37,664 nucleotides of DNA from Gammaproteobacteria bacterium (GTDB lineage: Bacteria; Pseudomonadota; Gammaproteobacteria; Pseudomonadales; Azotimanducaceae). The stretch's first letter is position 1. Every line of letters starts with the position of its first letter. The position numbers were made by a program, and so were the translations under genes. The DNA lies in NCBI GenBank assembly GCA_009845835.1, contig VXYV01000041.1:1-37664 (forward strand), in the 5' to 3' direction. A model generated the notes under the pieces. It was not told where the DNA came from. It worked only from the letters and a program-made list of their open reading frames with translations, and did no database searches. This document shows positions 8,568-16,712 of this stretch, piece after piece.

Positions 8568-10034
8568 TTACTCACTTGATTGTGGCGACCAAGTTAAGTC
8601 GAGCAGACGGGCTGCTTGTACTTCATCGAGACGTTTTACCGGTAGTGTGTGTGGGGCGTTGCGAACCAACTCAGGATTTTCCTGTGCTTCGATTCGTATC
8701 TGTTGCATAGCCGAAACGAAAGCATCTAGCTCTTCTAAAGTTTCTGTCTCAGTTGGTTCGATCAGAAAACATTCAGGTATCAATAGTGGGAAGTAAATAG
8801 TTGGAGCATGTACGCCGTAATCCAAGAGACGTTTAGCAAAGTCTAGAGCCTTGACTCCATACTGTTTTGCTTCGTGACTTAAAGAAATAATAAACTCGTG
8901 CGTTGCCCGGCGATTGGGGTAAGCTAACTGAAATCCCGCTTTTTGCAACTCCATCATTAAGTAGTTCGCATTAAGTGTCGCGAATTCGGAGACTCGAACC
9001 ATCCCATCACGACCCAACATGCGTGCATAGGCTAATGCTCGCAGTAATATGCCAGTATTGCCAGTGAATGTCGACATCCGACCAATCGAATGTGGTAAAT
9101 CTTCCTTTTCAAGCCAGTGATAAGTATTGTCGCTTCGAGTCACAATAGGAGTGGGTAAATAGGGTAACAAAGTTTTATTGGCAGCTACCGGTCCAGCTCC
9201 AGGACCACCACCTCCGTGTGGAGTCGCAAAAGTTTTGTGGAGATTAAGGTGGAGAACATCGAAACCCATGTCGCCAGGGCACACTTTACCGATTATCGCA
9301 TTCAGATTTGCACCATCGTAATACAGTAGTCCGCCAGCATCGTGGACAATGTCTGCGATTTCCATAATTCGACGTTCGAACACAGCACAAGTTGAAGGAT
9401 TTGTCAACATGATGCCAGCCGTTGCAGGACCTACAACACGTTTCAAGTCTTCTATGTCGACATCGCCGTCACGATCCACTTGTACTTCACGAACTTTACA
9501 CCCGCTCATAGTCGCCGTTGCAGGATTAGTACCGTGAGCAGCGGTAGGGATTACGATCTCGTTGCGTGCAAAGTCCTTGCGACTATGGTGATATGCTTTA
9601 ATCATGAGCGCGCCGGCGAGTTCCCCCTGAGCCCCTGCCATCGGTGCTAGTGACACCGCTTGCATCCCGGTTACGGTCTGCAGAATAGTTTGTAATTCAT
9701 ACAAACTCGATAACACACCTTGGCTGGCGTAATCTGGAGTCAGTGGGTGTCGTTGTAGAAATCCAGGTAGGCTCGCCGCGCGGTGTGCGCCACGGGGGTT
9801 GTACTTCATCGTACAAGATCCCAACGGGTAAAAACAACTATCGATACTATAGTTTTTTTGCGATAGATTAGTGAAGTGTCGAACGGCTTGCAGTTCTGAA
9901 ACTTCCGGGACTAGTAGCGAGTTATCGCGCCGAAATTCGGTTGGGATATTCGTTAACTCATCAAAAGCAGATGTATGGGCGCCAGCAATCCGTCCCTGTT
10001 GGGATTTATCGAAAATTGTCGAACTATTGGCCAT
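8568..10034 (-). CDS. gcvPB: Glycine dehydrogenase (decarboxylating), P-protein subunit 2
   Basis: PLP-binding half of the split P-protein, which decarboxylates glycine and hands the aminomethyl group to the lipoyl arm of GcvH. The 488-residue chain contains the PLP lysine Lys267 in HLNLHKTFATPHGGGGPG. It also has the FYPLGSCTMKYNP segment near residue 68, the AHGTNPA loop, and the YYDGANLNAI strand holding the cofactor-contacting Asp. Most gammaproteobacteria such as E. coli have one fused GcvP; the two-gene form is known from Coxiella and Legionella relatives. It starts 3 nt after the gcvPA stop and is the last gene of the run. A weak hairpin (AACCCA/TGGGTT) lies downstream at 8544-8560 but has no T-run. 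Confidence 0.95.
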   Translation of the reverse strand: MANSSTIFDKSQQGRIAGAHTSAFDELTNIPTEFRRDNSLLVPEVSELQAVRHFTNLSQKNYSIDSCFYPLGSCTMKYNPRGAHRAASLPGFLQRHPLTPDYASQGVLSSLYELQTILQTVTGMQAVSLAPMAGAQGELAGALMIKAYHHSRKDFARNEIVIPTAAHGTNPATATMSGCKVREVQVDRDGDVDIEDLKRVVGPATAGIMLTNPSTCAVFERRIMEIADIVHDAGGLLYYDGANLNAIIGKVCPGDMGFDVLHLNLHKTFATPHGGGGPGAGPVAANKTLLPYLPTPIVTRSDNTYHWLEKEDLPHSIGRMSTFTGNTGILLRALAYARMLGRDGMVRVSEFATLNANYLMMELQKAGFQLAYPNRRATHEFIISLSHEAKQYGVKALDFAKRLLDYGVHAPTIYFPLLIPECFLIEPTETETLEELDAFVSAMQQIRIEAQENPELVRNAPHTLPVKRLDEVQAARLLDLTWSPQSSE

Positions 10035-10037
10035 ATT

Positions 10038-11390
10038 TCAACAACTGTTCACCGACTCAACAAAAGCCTCGACGTAGTTGTCGATTTCCCGCTCAGTCCG
10101 TTTTTCGGTCGCGCAAATGAGGAACGAGTCTGCTAAGTTTTCATCAAATGTACCTAACGGAAAACCAGCGAGAAAGTGCTGATCATTGAGCATTTTTTGC
10201 ATTAACGCTTTTGAGTCCCTTTCCGTTCTGATAGCACATTCGTGGAAGTAGTGTGAGTCATACACCCGCTCAGCTTTTCCCGTTGCTAAGAGTTTTTCAA
10301 CCAACCGTGTTGTGTTTTCATGGCAACGAATAGCTGTGTTTTTCATACCAATCAAACCCATGATTGACATGTAGATTGTCGCAGCAGTAACAAGTAATCC
10401 TTGATTCGTACATATATTTGAAGTGGCCTTAGCACGGCGGATATGTTGCTCACGCGCTTGTAAAGTCAGGGTGTAACCTTCGTTCCCATCCGCGTCCGTG
10501 GTACGTCCTACAATCCGACCTGGCATCTGACGTACATACTTCTGTTTCGTACACAAAAAGCCGAATGAGGGACCACCAGAAGCCATGGGCACTCCTAAAG
10601 GTTGTCCGTCGCCACAACAGATGTCGGCACCTTCTCGTCCCCATGTACCTGGCGCTTTAAGAACGGCGAGTGTGAGTGGATTAGTGACGGCGACAACCAT
10701 TGCGCCCCGTGAATGTGACCAATCGGTGATTTCGTCTACGGATTCAAGAATTCCCAGAAAGTTCGGTTGCTGCACAACAACAGCAACGGGATCCTCAATT
10801 TGAATGGAGTCGAGATTAGTTTTCCCAGCTTTGCGGTCCGTCGTGTGTAACTCAATCCCTTGACTAGAGACAAGCGTTTGTACCGCAGAAACGTAATGAG
10901 GGTGAACCGCACCCATAAGAATCACTTTCTTATTCTTTGATTGGCGGTTACAACGAACTGCCATCAGAATCGCTTCGGCTAGTCCAGAACCACCGTCATA
11001 AATCGAAGCATTCGCTATATCGAGACCAGCTAAAGAAGCCATGATTGTCTGAAACTCATACAATAGTTGTAGAGTTCCCTGACTAGCTTCAGCTTGGTAG
11101 GGGGTATACGCGGTATAGAACTCACCTCGGGTAGCGATATCCCAGACTGCAGCCGGAATGTAATGGTCATAACACCCAGCACCAACAAAACATGGACCCA
11201 ATTCGTCTAGTTTAGCACGTTGACTAAATTGCCGCAACATCTCCATTTCGGAAATACCTAAGGGAATGGAAGAAAAATCTGCGGTTGGTACTGAGGTTGG
11301 AATTTCATCGAAAAGCGTATCTATTGACGAGACGCCAATGCGCGCAAGCATTTGACTCGCTTCGCTAGGTGTGTGGGGTATAAAAGGCAT
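10038..11390 (-). CDS. gcvPA: Glycine dehydrogenase (decarboxylating), P-protein subunit 1
   Basis: N-terminal half of the split P-protein, forming an alpha2beta2 enzyme with GcvPB. The 450-residue product has the family start MPFIPHTPSEASQMLARIGV. It also has the GAGCYDHYIPAAV segment, the TAYTPYQAEASQGTLQLLYEFQT segment (quoted in part: YTPYQAEASQGTLQ), the SIYDGGSGLAEA segment, and the GRIVGRTTDADGNEGY block. These are all hallmarks of subunit 1. It lacks the PLP lysine, as expected for this subunit. It sits 21 nt after the gcvH stop and 3 nt before gcvPB. The ATG is at 11390. Confidence 0.95.
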   Translation of the reverse strand: MPFIPHTPSEASQMLARIGVSSIDTLFDEIPTSVPTADFSSIPLGISEMEMLRQFSQRAKLDELGPCFVGAGCYDHYIPAAVWDIATRGEFYTAYTPYQAEASQGTLQLLYEFQTIMASLAGLDIANASIYDGGSGLAEAILMAVRCNRQSKNKKVILMGAVHPHYVSAVQTLVSSQGIELHTTDRKAGKTNLDSIQIEDPVAVVVQQPNFLGILESVDEITDWSHSRGAMVVAVTNPLTLAVLKAPGTWGREGADICCGDGQPLGVPMASGGPSFGFLCTKQKYVRQMPGRIVGRTTDADGNEGYTLTLQAREQHIRRAKATSNICTNQGLLVTAATIYMSIMGLIGMKNTAIRCHENTTRLVEKLLATGKAERVYDSHYFHECAIRTERDSKALMQKMLNDQHFLAGFPLGTFDENLADSFLICATEKRTEREIDNYVEAFVESVNSC

Positions 11391-11411
11391 AGATTACGAG
11401 GTTAATGTGAA

Positions 11412-11813
11412 TCAGTGATCTTGATCCTCTGCTTGGCAGTGCTCCTGGTATTCGTCGGCACCCAGTAAATCGTCGAAAGATTCAAGAGAGTCTACGCGCA
11501 ACTTGAATATCCAACCTTCCCCGTAAGGATCAGCGTTAAGCAATGAAGGATCTTCTGCGACGGATTCATTGATCTCAGCAATCACACCAGCAACGGGTGC
11601 GTATATGTCTGAAGCCGCTTTGACGGACTCAACAACCGCAACATCTTGTTCGGCGTCGACCTCACCATCAATCTCCGGTAATTCAACAAAAACCACATCT
11701 CCCAACGCAGATTGGGCAAAGTCGCTGATGCCCACAGTAACTAAGCCATCCTCATCTACCCTTATCCATTCATGGGTAGAGGTGTATCGTAAATTGTTTC
11801 TAATTTCGCTCAT
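11412..11813 (-). CDS. gcvH: Glycine cleavage system H protein
   Basis: Lipoyl carrier protein that shuttles the aminomethyl intermediate between the P, T and L proteins. The lipoylated lysine is Lys65 in VVESVKAASDIYAPVAG, the classic ESVKAASD context. The N-terminal RYTSTHEWIR motif and the NADPYGEGWIFKL segment are intact. It has 133 residues, with a short acidic C-terminal tail. Its ATG overlaps the gcvT stop as ATGA (11810-11813), indicating translational coupling. The L protein (lipoamide dehydrogenase) is not in the window. Confidence 0.97.
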   Translation of the reverse strand: MSEIRNNLRYTSTHEWIRVDEDGLVTVGISDFAQSALGDVVFVELPEIDGEVDAEQDVAVVESVKAASDIYAPVAGVIAEINESVAEDPSLLNADPYGEGWIFKLRVDSLESFDDLLGADEYQEHCQAEDQDH

Positions 11814-12880
11814 CGGTGTACCCGTTCTCCTTCTCGTACAAATGGTGGTCGCACGATGCGCCCCATTTTAGATTTTGATCGAATCGTTACTTCACATTCA
11901 CCCTTTGCTGCACGCGGGATGCGAGCAAGAGCAATGCTATAACGCAGGGTCGGTGAAAACGTTCCACTCGTGACAATGCCTTTACCGACCGAAGTTGATA
12001 CTTCATAACCACTACGCATCACAGCACCTTCTAACACGATTCCGGTTAGTTTGGTGGGTATTCCATTACGTTGTTGTGAGAGCAGCGCAGTCTTGCCGAC
12101 AAAGTCTCGTTCAGCGGCTAAGTCTTTGATTACCCACGCTATTCCTGATTCAAAAGGAGTAGTAGTGGTATCCATGTCTTGTCCGTAAAGATTCATGCCA
12201 GCTTCTAGCCGAAGTGTGTCTCGAGCCCCTAACCCACAAGGAACGACCCCTTTGCAATGAAATTGCTCCCACAATTTCAGCAGTACTTCGTCGGTACACA
12301 ATATTTCTATTCCGTCTTCCCCTGTATAACCAGTTCGCGCGATGAATATACCACTAAACTTAGTGGCACTGAAACGTCTAACCGTTTGCAAACTGATGTT
12401 TAGAACTTGTTCTGCGAATTTAATTGCTTCAGGTCCTTGCACAGCTAAGATATTGAGATCACGCCGAGGATTAATCTTGACCTCAAAGTGGGTACTGCGA
12501 AGCTGCTGGTTAATCCAATCAAGGTCGGCGGTAGCGGCCCCAGCATTCAGTATGATTCGATACTGCTCGTTTGCTAATCGATAGACTATTAGGTCATCAA
12601 TGATTCCACCATTTTCGTTCAGTATGACCGAATACAATGCGTGCCCATCTTCTGCTAAAGTTCGTACGTCAGTGGCTAACACGTGTTGTAGAAATTTTGT
12701 ACTTTCGGTTCCCGTTATGTCTACTGGCAACATGTGAGAAACGTCGAACATGCCAGCATGATTTCTGACGGCATGATGCTCGTCGATAGTTGAACCATAA
12801 CGCATCGGCATTTGCCAGCCAGCGAACTCAACCATTTGCGCTTTCAATTGCACGTGTATATCGTGTAAAGGGGTTTTCAT
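11810..12880 (-). CDS. gcvT: Aminomethyltransferase (glycine cleavage T protein)
   Basis: Transfers the aminomethyl carbon from GcvH to tetrahydrofolate, making 5,10-methylene-THF and ammonia. The 356-residue chain starts with TPLHDIHVQLKAQMVEFAGW. It contains the FDVSHM motif near residue 46, the RTGYTGEDGIEI block in the middle, and the GLGARDTLRLEAGMNLYGQD block that binds folate. The C-terminal barrel ends with PPFVREGERVHR. Its ATG overlaps the upstream FAD-monooxygenase stop as ATGA, and its stop overlaps the gcvH start in the same way. There is no room for a dedicated glycine riboswitch directly upstream, so control must act further up the operon. Confidence 0.96.
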   Translation of the reverse strand: MKTPLHDIHVQLKAQMVEFAGWQMPMRYGSTIDEHHAVRNHAGMFDVSHMLPVDITGTESTKFLQHVLATDVRTLAEDGHALYSVILNENGGIIDDLIVYRLANEQYRIILNAGAATADLDWINQQLRSTHFEVKINPRRDLNILAVQGPEAIKFAEQVLNISLQTVRRFSATKFSGIFIARTGYTGEDGIEILCTDEVLLKLWEQFHCKGVVPCGLGARDTLRLEAGMNLYGQDMDTTTTPFESGIAWVIKDLAAERDFVGKTALLSQQRNGIPTKLTGIVLEGAVMRSGYEVSTSVGKGIVTSGTFSPTLRYSIALARIPRAAKGECEVTIRSKSKMGRIVRPPFVREGERVHR

Positions 12881-14046
12881 CTTATTTTTGCAAGTGGTCC
12901 AATTCCCATCGCTTCCCTGATTACCTGTTCCTTAAGAAAGTCGCAGTTATTAAAACGTCGCGTTCCAGTATTTCGCAGCCAACGAGTCGTAGGGGAACAC
13001 CAACTCCAGGTTGCATCGAAAAAAGTCATTGCACGCTGCAGCAACTGAGCACGTACTCGACGGCGTGCCGCATAATGCCTTAACGTTGGTTGAATCGACC
13101 GGCTATCAAACCCACCTTTCAGAATTGCAATCAATTGGCGAGCATCTTCGAGTCCTAAGTTTACGCCCTGACCAGCTAACGGATGTAATGTATGTGCTGA
13201 ATCGCCCAGCAACACAATCCACTCACGCAGCAAAAATTGATCCGCAAGTGATTGTTCCAAGGGAAAATTTACTCGACGATCGACTGCAGTGAACTCGCCA
13301 CAGATAACGGCAAACTGCGATTCTAAACGCATTTTAAAATCTTCGTCAGACAAATTAACCAGTTCCTGTACATATTTTTCTGGTACACTCCAAATCACTG
13401 AGACTACATCAGCGTCCTGCATGGGTAATAATGCACATACTCCGTCACCGAATCTTTGAAACGCGATGTTTTTGTGACCTTCAACTAACCGCGCCAAAGT
13501 GACAATTGCGCGTTGCTTGAGGTCGTGTCGGCGCCAGGGAACTCCCAACATTTTTCGAGAAAACGATTGTGCCCCTTCGGCTATCACAAGTAACTTGCAA
13601 GTAATCGTTTCTCCGTTGTTCATTGTAACAGAACGCTGATTTTTATCAATCTTAGATATTTTCGAATCTGACCTTACATCCAATTTTTTTGTACATTGAG
13701 TGTATAACTCAGCGACAAGACTTTGGTGTTCGTAAGTCCACGCTAACGCGTTTGTACCAACACTAGTTGCATTGAAATCAATATAAGTTGCCCCCCGTGC
13801 CTCCCAAACACGCATACTCTCGATTCTTTGACGAGGTGTGGTTTTAGCTAGTTCTAACTTATACAACCAATCGGTCGAGACAGTCGAAAGTGCTAAGGTA
13901 CGGAGATCTAGTCCGAAATTTCCTCGTTTCGGTTTTGTGAGTGGGTCCGTGATCAACAGAGTACTTACGTCTCGTTGACACAGACCGATTGCAGTCGCCA
14001 GCCCGGTGATTCCACCGCCGCTAACGATGACCTCGTACTCAACCAT
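12877..14046 (-). CDS. ubiH: UbiH/UbiI/Coq6-family FAD-dependent monooxygenase (ubiquinone ring hydroxylase)
   Basis: Predicted flavoprotein hydroxylase of the ubiquinone ring. The 389-residue product begins with an FAD-binding Rossmann motif (VSGGGITGLATA, residues 8-19). It carries the family signature GDSAHTLHPLAGQGVNLGLEDA from residue 281 (first part quoted: GDSAHTLHPLAGQG). The gene order pepP-ubiH-gcvT suggests UbiH. In E. coli a second hydroxylase, ubiI, sits between ubiH and gcvT; here it is absent and the genes overlap by 4 nt. The single enzyme could therefore have UbiH, UbiI or broader regioselectivity, which sequence alone cannot settle. It overlaps the pepP stop by 8 nt. Confidence 0.85.
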   Translation of the reverse strand: MVEYEVIVSGGGITGLATAIGLCQRDVSTLLITDPLTKPKRGNFGLDLRTLALSTVSTDWLYKLELAKTTPRQRIESMRVWEARGATYIDFNATSVGTNALAWTYEHQSLVAELYTQCTKKLDVRSDSKISKIDKNQRSVTMNNGETITCKLLVIAEGAQSFSRKMLGVPWRRHDLKQRAIVTLARLVEGHKNIAFQRFGDGVCALLPMQDADVVSVIWSVPEKYVQELVNLSDEDFKMRLESQFAVICGEFTAVDRRVNFPLEQSLADQFLLREWIVLLGDSAHTLHPLAGQGVNLGLEDARQLIAILKGGFDSRSIQPTLRHYAARRRVRAQLLQRAMTFFDATWSWCSPTTRWLRNTGTRRFNNCDFLKEQVIREAMGIGPLAKIR

Positions 14047-15343
14047 GCATCAATGATTCGATCTCATCGGGGTGCTTTGGTGCGCCTGAGGTCAGTACTT
14101 CATTACCATCAGCGGTGATCAAAACATCATCTTCAATCCGAATTCCGATTCCATGCCATTTCACATCGACTTCTTTCGTGGTATCGTTCGATGGGATATA
14201 GGCACCGGGTTCAATTGTCAGTACCATACCATCTTCTAAAACTCGTGATTTTCCTTTGTGGCTGGCAGCTCCAACGTCATGAACATCTAAGCCGAGCCAG
14301 TGAGAACAACCGTGAACTAGAAATTTCCGATCCAAGTGTTTTTCAATAACGGTATCTAGGTCTTCTTTGATGATTCCTAAATCAATCAGCCCCTCGACGA
14401 GTTTTCGTTGTGAAGCTTCATGTGGATCTTTAAAACAGTTCCCTGGCCGTGCCACGGCGATTGCTGCTTTCTGCGCTGCTAATACGACTTCATATAGAGC
14501 TCGCTGTTCCCGCGAAAACATTCCGGAAACTGGAAATGTTCGTGTCACATCAGCCGCATAGTGTTCGAATTCACAACCGGCGTCAATTAATACGAGAGCT
14601 CCATCAGTCAATTGAGCAGAATTGTCTACGTAATGCATGATGCATGCGTTTTCGCCGCCGGCGACAATTGAAGGGTACGCTGGCGCATGCGCACCATGCG
14701 CTAAAAACTCGGACTGGATTTCCGCATCCAATTCCCATTCATACAGACCTGGTTTACAACTTTTCATGGCGCGGATATGAGCTTGAGCAGTGATTTCAGC
14801 AGCGCGTCGCATCGTGTGTTGTTCTAACATTGATTTTTTGAGTCGGAGTTCATGTAAAGAAAGCGACAGATTCATGATCTGCTCGGGGGCACTTTTTCGT
14901 TGCTTTTTCAATTGATGTAGCCATTTGTGTACGCGTTCGTCAAAACGTGATTGTGCGGTCCATAACGTATGGAGTGAGTGTCGATTGGCGAATAGAATTG
15001 GTAGTTTCTTGTCGACTTCATTAATGTCGATAGCGACATCTACACCGAGTCGGTCGCTTGCCTGTTCAGGTCCCAAACGTCGTCCAACCCATTGCTCTAT
15101 AGCTGGATCCCGAGGATTCAGAAAAAGGGTAACTTCGCCTTCTTCTCGACCAGGTGTCAAAACTAATATTGCATTAGGTTCCGTGAACCCAGTCAAGTAG
15201 AAAAAATCACTGTTCTGACGAAACCGAAAGTGTGTATCGGCGTTACGTAACACCTCGTCGGCACCAAATATTACAGCAACACTTTCCGGCCCGATAATAG
15301 CCATTAACCGCTCCCGGCGCCGTTGAAACTCTAACTGATTCAT
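14039..15343 (-). CDS. pepP: Xaa-Pro aminopeptidase (PepP, M24B)
   Basis: Dinuclear metal peptidase that removes N-terminal residues preceding proline. The 434-residue chain has the N-terminal AMP_N-like domain (about 1-165) and the pita-bread catalytic domain. The five expected metal ligands are visible: Asp254 (VLIDAG), Asp265 (AADVTRTF), His348 (CSHWLGLDVHD), Glu378 (LTIEPGAY) and Glu404 (IGIRIEDD). The spacing matches E. coli PepP with an offset of a few residues. It starts in an ATGA overlap with ygfB (15340-15343) and overlaps the next gene by 8 nt. This reproduces the conserved ygfB-pepP-ubiH order. Confidence 0.95.
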   Translation of the reverse strand: MNQLEFQRRRERLMAIIGPESVAVIFGADEVLRNADTHFRFRQNSDFFYLTGFTEPNAILVLTPGREEGEVTLFLNPRDPAIEQWVGRRLGPEQASDRLGVDVAIDINEVDKKLPILFANRHSLHTLWTAQSRFDERVHKWLHQLKKQRKSAPEQIMNLSLSLHELRLKKSMLEQHTMRRAAEITAQAHIRAMKSCKPGLYEWELDAEIQSEFLAHGAHAPAYPSIVAGGENACIMHYVDNSAQLTDGALVLIDAGCEFEHYAADVTRTFPVSGMFSREQRALYEVVLAAQKAAIAVARPGNCFKDPHEASQRKLVEGLIDLGIIKEDLDTVIEKHLDRKFLVHGCSHWLGLDVHDVGAASHKGKSRVLEDGMVLTIEPGAYIPSNDTTKEVDVKWHGIGIRIEDDVLITADGNEVLTSGAPKHPDEIESLMHG

Positions 15344-15864
15344 TCTGATTTTTCTCGTTGTTCTGAAAAGTCAAACATACTGAGTGTTGTAATCCTTAAA
15401 AATTCTGCGACCTGCATGAATGCTTCCTCTTGTTCTTGTTCCGAACCGGTTTCAATATTGTCATCAAGTAGTGCTATTTCAGCGAAATCGTGCTGCAATT
15501 CTGCGCGTTCTGCTGGTGCACAACAAGTAGTCCACAGATTCAACTCGTCGAACACCGACAAAAAACTCTCTATCCAGAAACGCAAGGCGACAACTCGGTT
15601 AGTCAGTGGTTCGTCACCGTCAATGAGGAGTTGATAGTTGAACTCTGAACTCGCTAATTCTTTTTGGGCGAGACGACAAAAAGTCACCAGTGAGTCGTGC
15701 TCACATAAACCAGGGCGAAACGATTCGACCAGTTCTGCCCATACCGTTGGATTACCGCTTGGTTTTGCAACAATCGCAGCTACGGCAAGACCGTGAAGTT
15801 CGCTTTCGTGTAGCACTACTGAGGCGAGTAACGAGTGGTCCGACAGTTTTTCGTCAAATGTCAT
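15340..15864 (-). CDS. ygfB: UPF0149 family protein (YgfB)
   Basis: The 174-residue product fits the YgfB/UPF0149 family. It has an N-terminal helix with SELHGLAVAAIVA (compare AEMHGLISGMICG in E. coli), a central ALRFWIESFL helix, and a C-terminal acidic helix ending VAEFLRITTLSMFDF. The helical family lacks a known enzymatic motif. In Pseudomonas YgfB has been connected to regulation of beta-lactamase expression, but I would not transfer that here. It is the first gene of the minus-strand run ygfB-pepP-ubiH-gcvTH-gcvPA-gcvPB and is divergent from the small coiled-coil gene and zapA, as in other gammaproteobacteria. Confidence 0.9.
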   Translation of the reverse strand: MTFDEKLSDHSLLASVVLHESELHGLAVAAIVAKPSGNPTVWAELVESFRPGLCEHDSLVTFCRLAQKELASSEFNYQLLIDGDEPLTNRVVALRFWIESFLSVFDELNLWTTCCAPAERAELQHDFAEIALLDDNIETGSEQEQEEAFMQVAEFLRITTLSMFDFSEQREKSE

Positions 15865-15904
15865 TTATCGATTTAAATTGAACTAATACTAAGACTTTCA
15901 AACA

Positions 15905-15910
15905 TATAAT
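15905..15910 (+). promoter_or_regulatory. Probable -10 box of the zapA transcript
   Basis: A perfect TATAAT lies 34 nt before the ATG of the coiled-coil gene, in the short divergent gap with ygfB. No good -35 stands at 17-nt spacing (a TTGAAC at 15878-15883 is 21 nt away), so the call rests on the -10 and its position. Confidence 0.4.
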
Positions 15911-15943
15911 TTTGCATTCCTGTTTATTGTGAGTGTAGAGCTA

Positions 15944-16162
15944 ATGTCCTCACAATCTCTCGAAGAACTTCAAACGGCCGTGGATGAGCTAATCCAGCAG
16001 TATCGAGAATTACAAAAACGCAATGATCGATTGACTAAAACACATGAACGATGGATGACCGAGAGACGGAAGACTCTCCGCCGGTTCGAGCAGGTGGAAA
16101 AATGTATTGATTCTTCCCTGAAACATCTAGAATCACTAGAGTTGAATCAGAAGTCAGCATGA
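15944..16162 (+). CDS. Small coiled-coil protein upstream of zapA (TIGR02449/ZapB-like)
   Basis: The ATG at 15944 gives 72 residues starting MSSQSLEELQTAVDELI. A GTG at 15929 would add five residues; the ATG is preferred because the length fits the family (about 70) and a GAG lies just upstream. The whole chain is a predicted coiled coil with heptad leucines and charged residues (YRELQKRNDRL). A gene of this kind commonly precedes zapA in gammaproteobacteria and is annotated as TIGR02449, with a suggested link to cell division. Its stop overlaps the zapA ATG as ATGA (16159-16162), so the two are translationally coupled. Confidence 0.8.
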   Translation: MSSQSLEELQTAVDELIQQYRELQKRNDRLTKTHERWMTERRKTLRRFEQVEKCIDSSLKHLESLELNQKSA

Positions 16163-16467
16163 CCATATCTGAAACCACGACCATTAGTTTTGACGTGCTC
16201 GGTAAAACCTACACACTCAGTTGTTCAAAAGAAGAATCGGACTCGTTACGCCGCGCGGTCAATAAACTCAACGAGTATGTCGAGAGTATGAATCAGCATA
16301 CTCAGACACAGTACGTCACGCCGGATCGTATTCTTGTCGCTGTGGCTGTGAACGTCGTTGATTTGTACCTAAAACAAGAACTAGAAATTTCAACAGTTAC
16401 AGAACGCATCGGAGAACTAACAGATAGTATTAGAGAACTCACCAACCAAGATGGGGAAAATTCATAA
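16159..16467 (+). CDS. zapA: Cell division protein ZapA
   Basis: ZapA binds FtsZ and bundles protofilaments at the Z-ring. The 102-residue chain has the globular N-terminal half (TISFDVLGKTYTLSC, then EESDSLRRAVNKLNEYV). A conserved region with RILVAVAVNVVDLYLK follows, then a C-terminal coiled coil. The length matches the family. The gene lies in the standard gammaproteobacterial order zapA - 6S RNA - fau. Transcription through the gene may run into 6S, but 6S has its own -10 box downstream. Confidence 0.93.
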   Translation: MTISETTTISFDVLGKTYTLSCSKEESDSLRRAVNKLNEYVESMNQHTQTQYVTPDRILVAVAVNVVDLYLKQELEISTVTERIGELTDSIRELTNQDGENS

Positions 16468-16521
16468 ATTGAATCTAGCTCGTTTTCGATTGCCCACCTG
16501 AATCAGATCACTAGCAAAACC

Positions 16522-16527
16522 TATAAT
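16522..16527 (+). promoter_or_regulatory. -10 box of the 6S RNA promoter
   Basis: A perfect TATAAT lies 6-7 nt before the inferred 5' end of 6S RNA (about 16534). The matching -35 is weak: TGAATC occupies the 17-nt-spaced position at 16499-16504. A sigma-70 promoter directly before 6S is the usual arrangement. Confidence 0.6.
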
Positions 16528-16533
16528 TCAAAC

Positions 16534-16712
16534 TGTCTTCGGGGTGTGTTTGAGTCGGTTTTCGACTCGTTCCGTTATATGAACTATAGGAGACTTAGGT
16601 GAGTTGCTGGTGCGCAAGCCGGTCGAATGAATCGGAAGCCTAAAACAATTCCCGGTCACCGCCTTGAACCGCTACGGTTCAGAGTCTGATCGCTCCACAT
16701 GCTCCGAAGCCG
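16534..16712 (+). ncRNA. ssrS: 6S RNA
   Basis: 6S RNA binds sigma-70 RNA polymerase by mimicking an open promoter. The segment 16595-16690 aligns well with E. coli 6S: a GGTGAG block, AAGCCTAAAAC at about 16637-16647 (E. coli AAGCCTTAAAAC), then TCACCGCCTTGAACCG and the GGTTCA repeat. The closing stem is visible: CTTCGG at 16537-16542 pairs with CCGAAG at 16704-16709, and GTGTG at 16544-16548 pairs with CACAT at 16696-16700. Length about 179 nt, as expected. The position between zapA and fau is conserved. The ends are inferred from the -10 box and the stem. The 3' end overlaps the only ATG available for fau. Confidence 0.88.

Noticed and set aside
12870-12900. A glycine riboswitch before gcvT
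   Set aside because: gcvT overlaps the upstream hydroxylase gene by 4 nt, leaving no untranslated leader.
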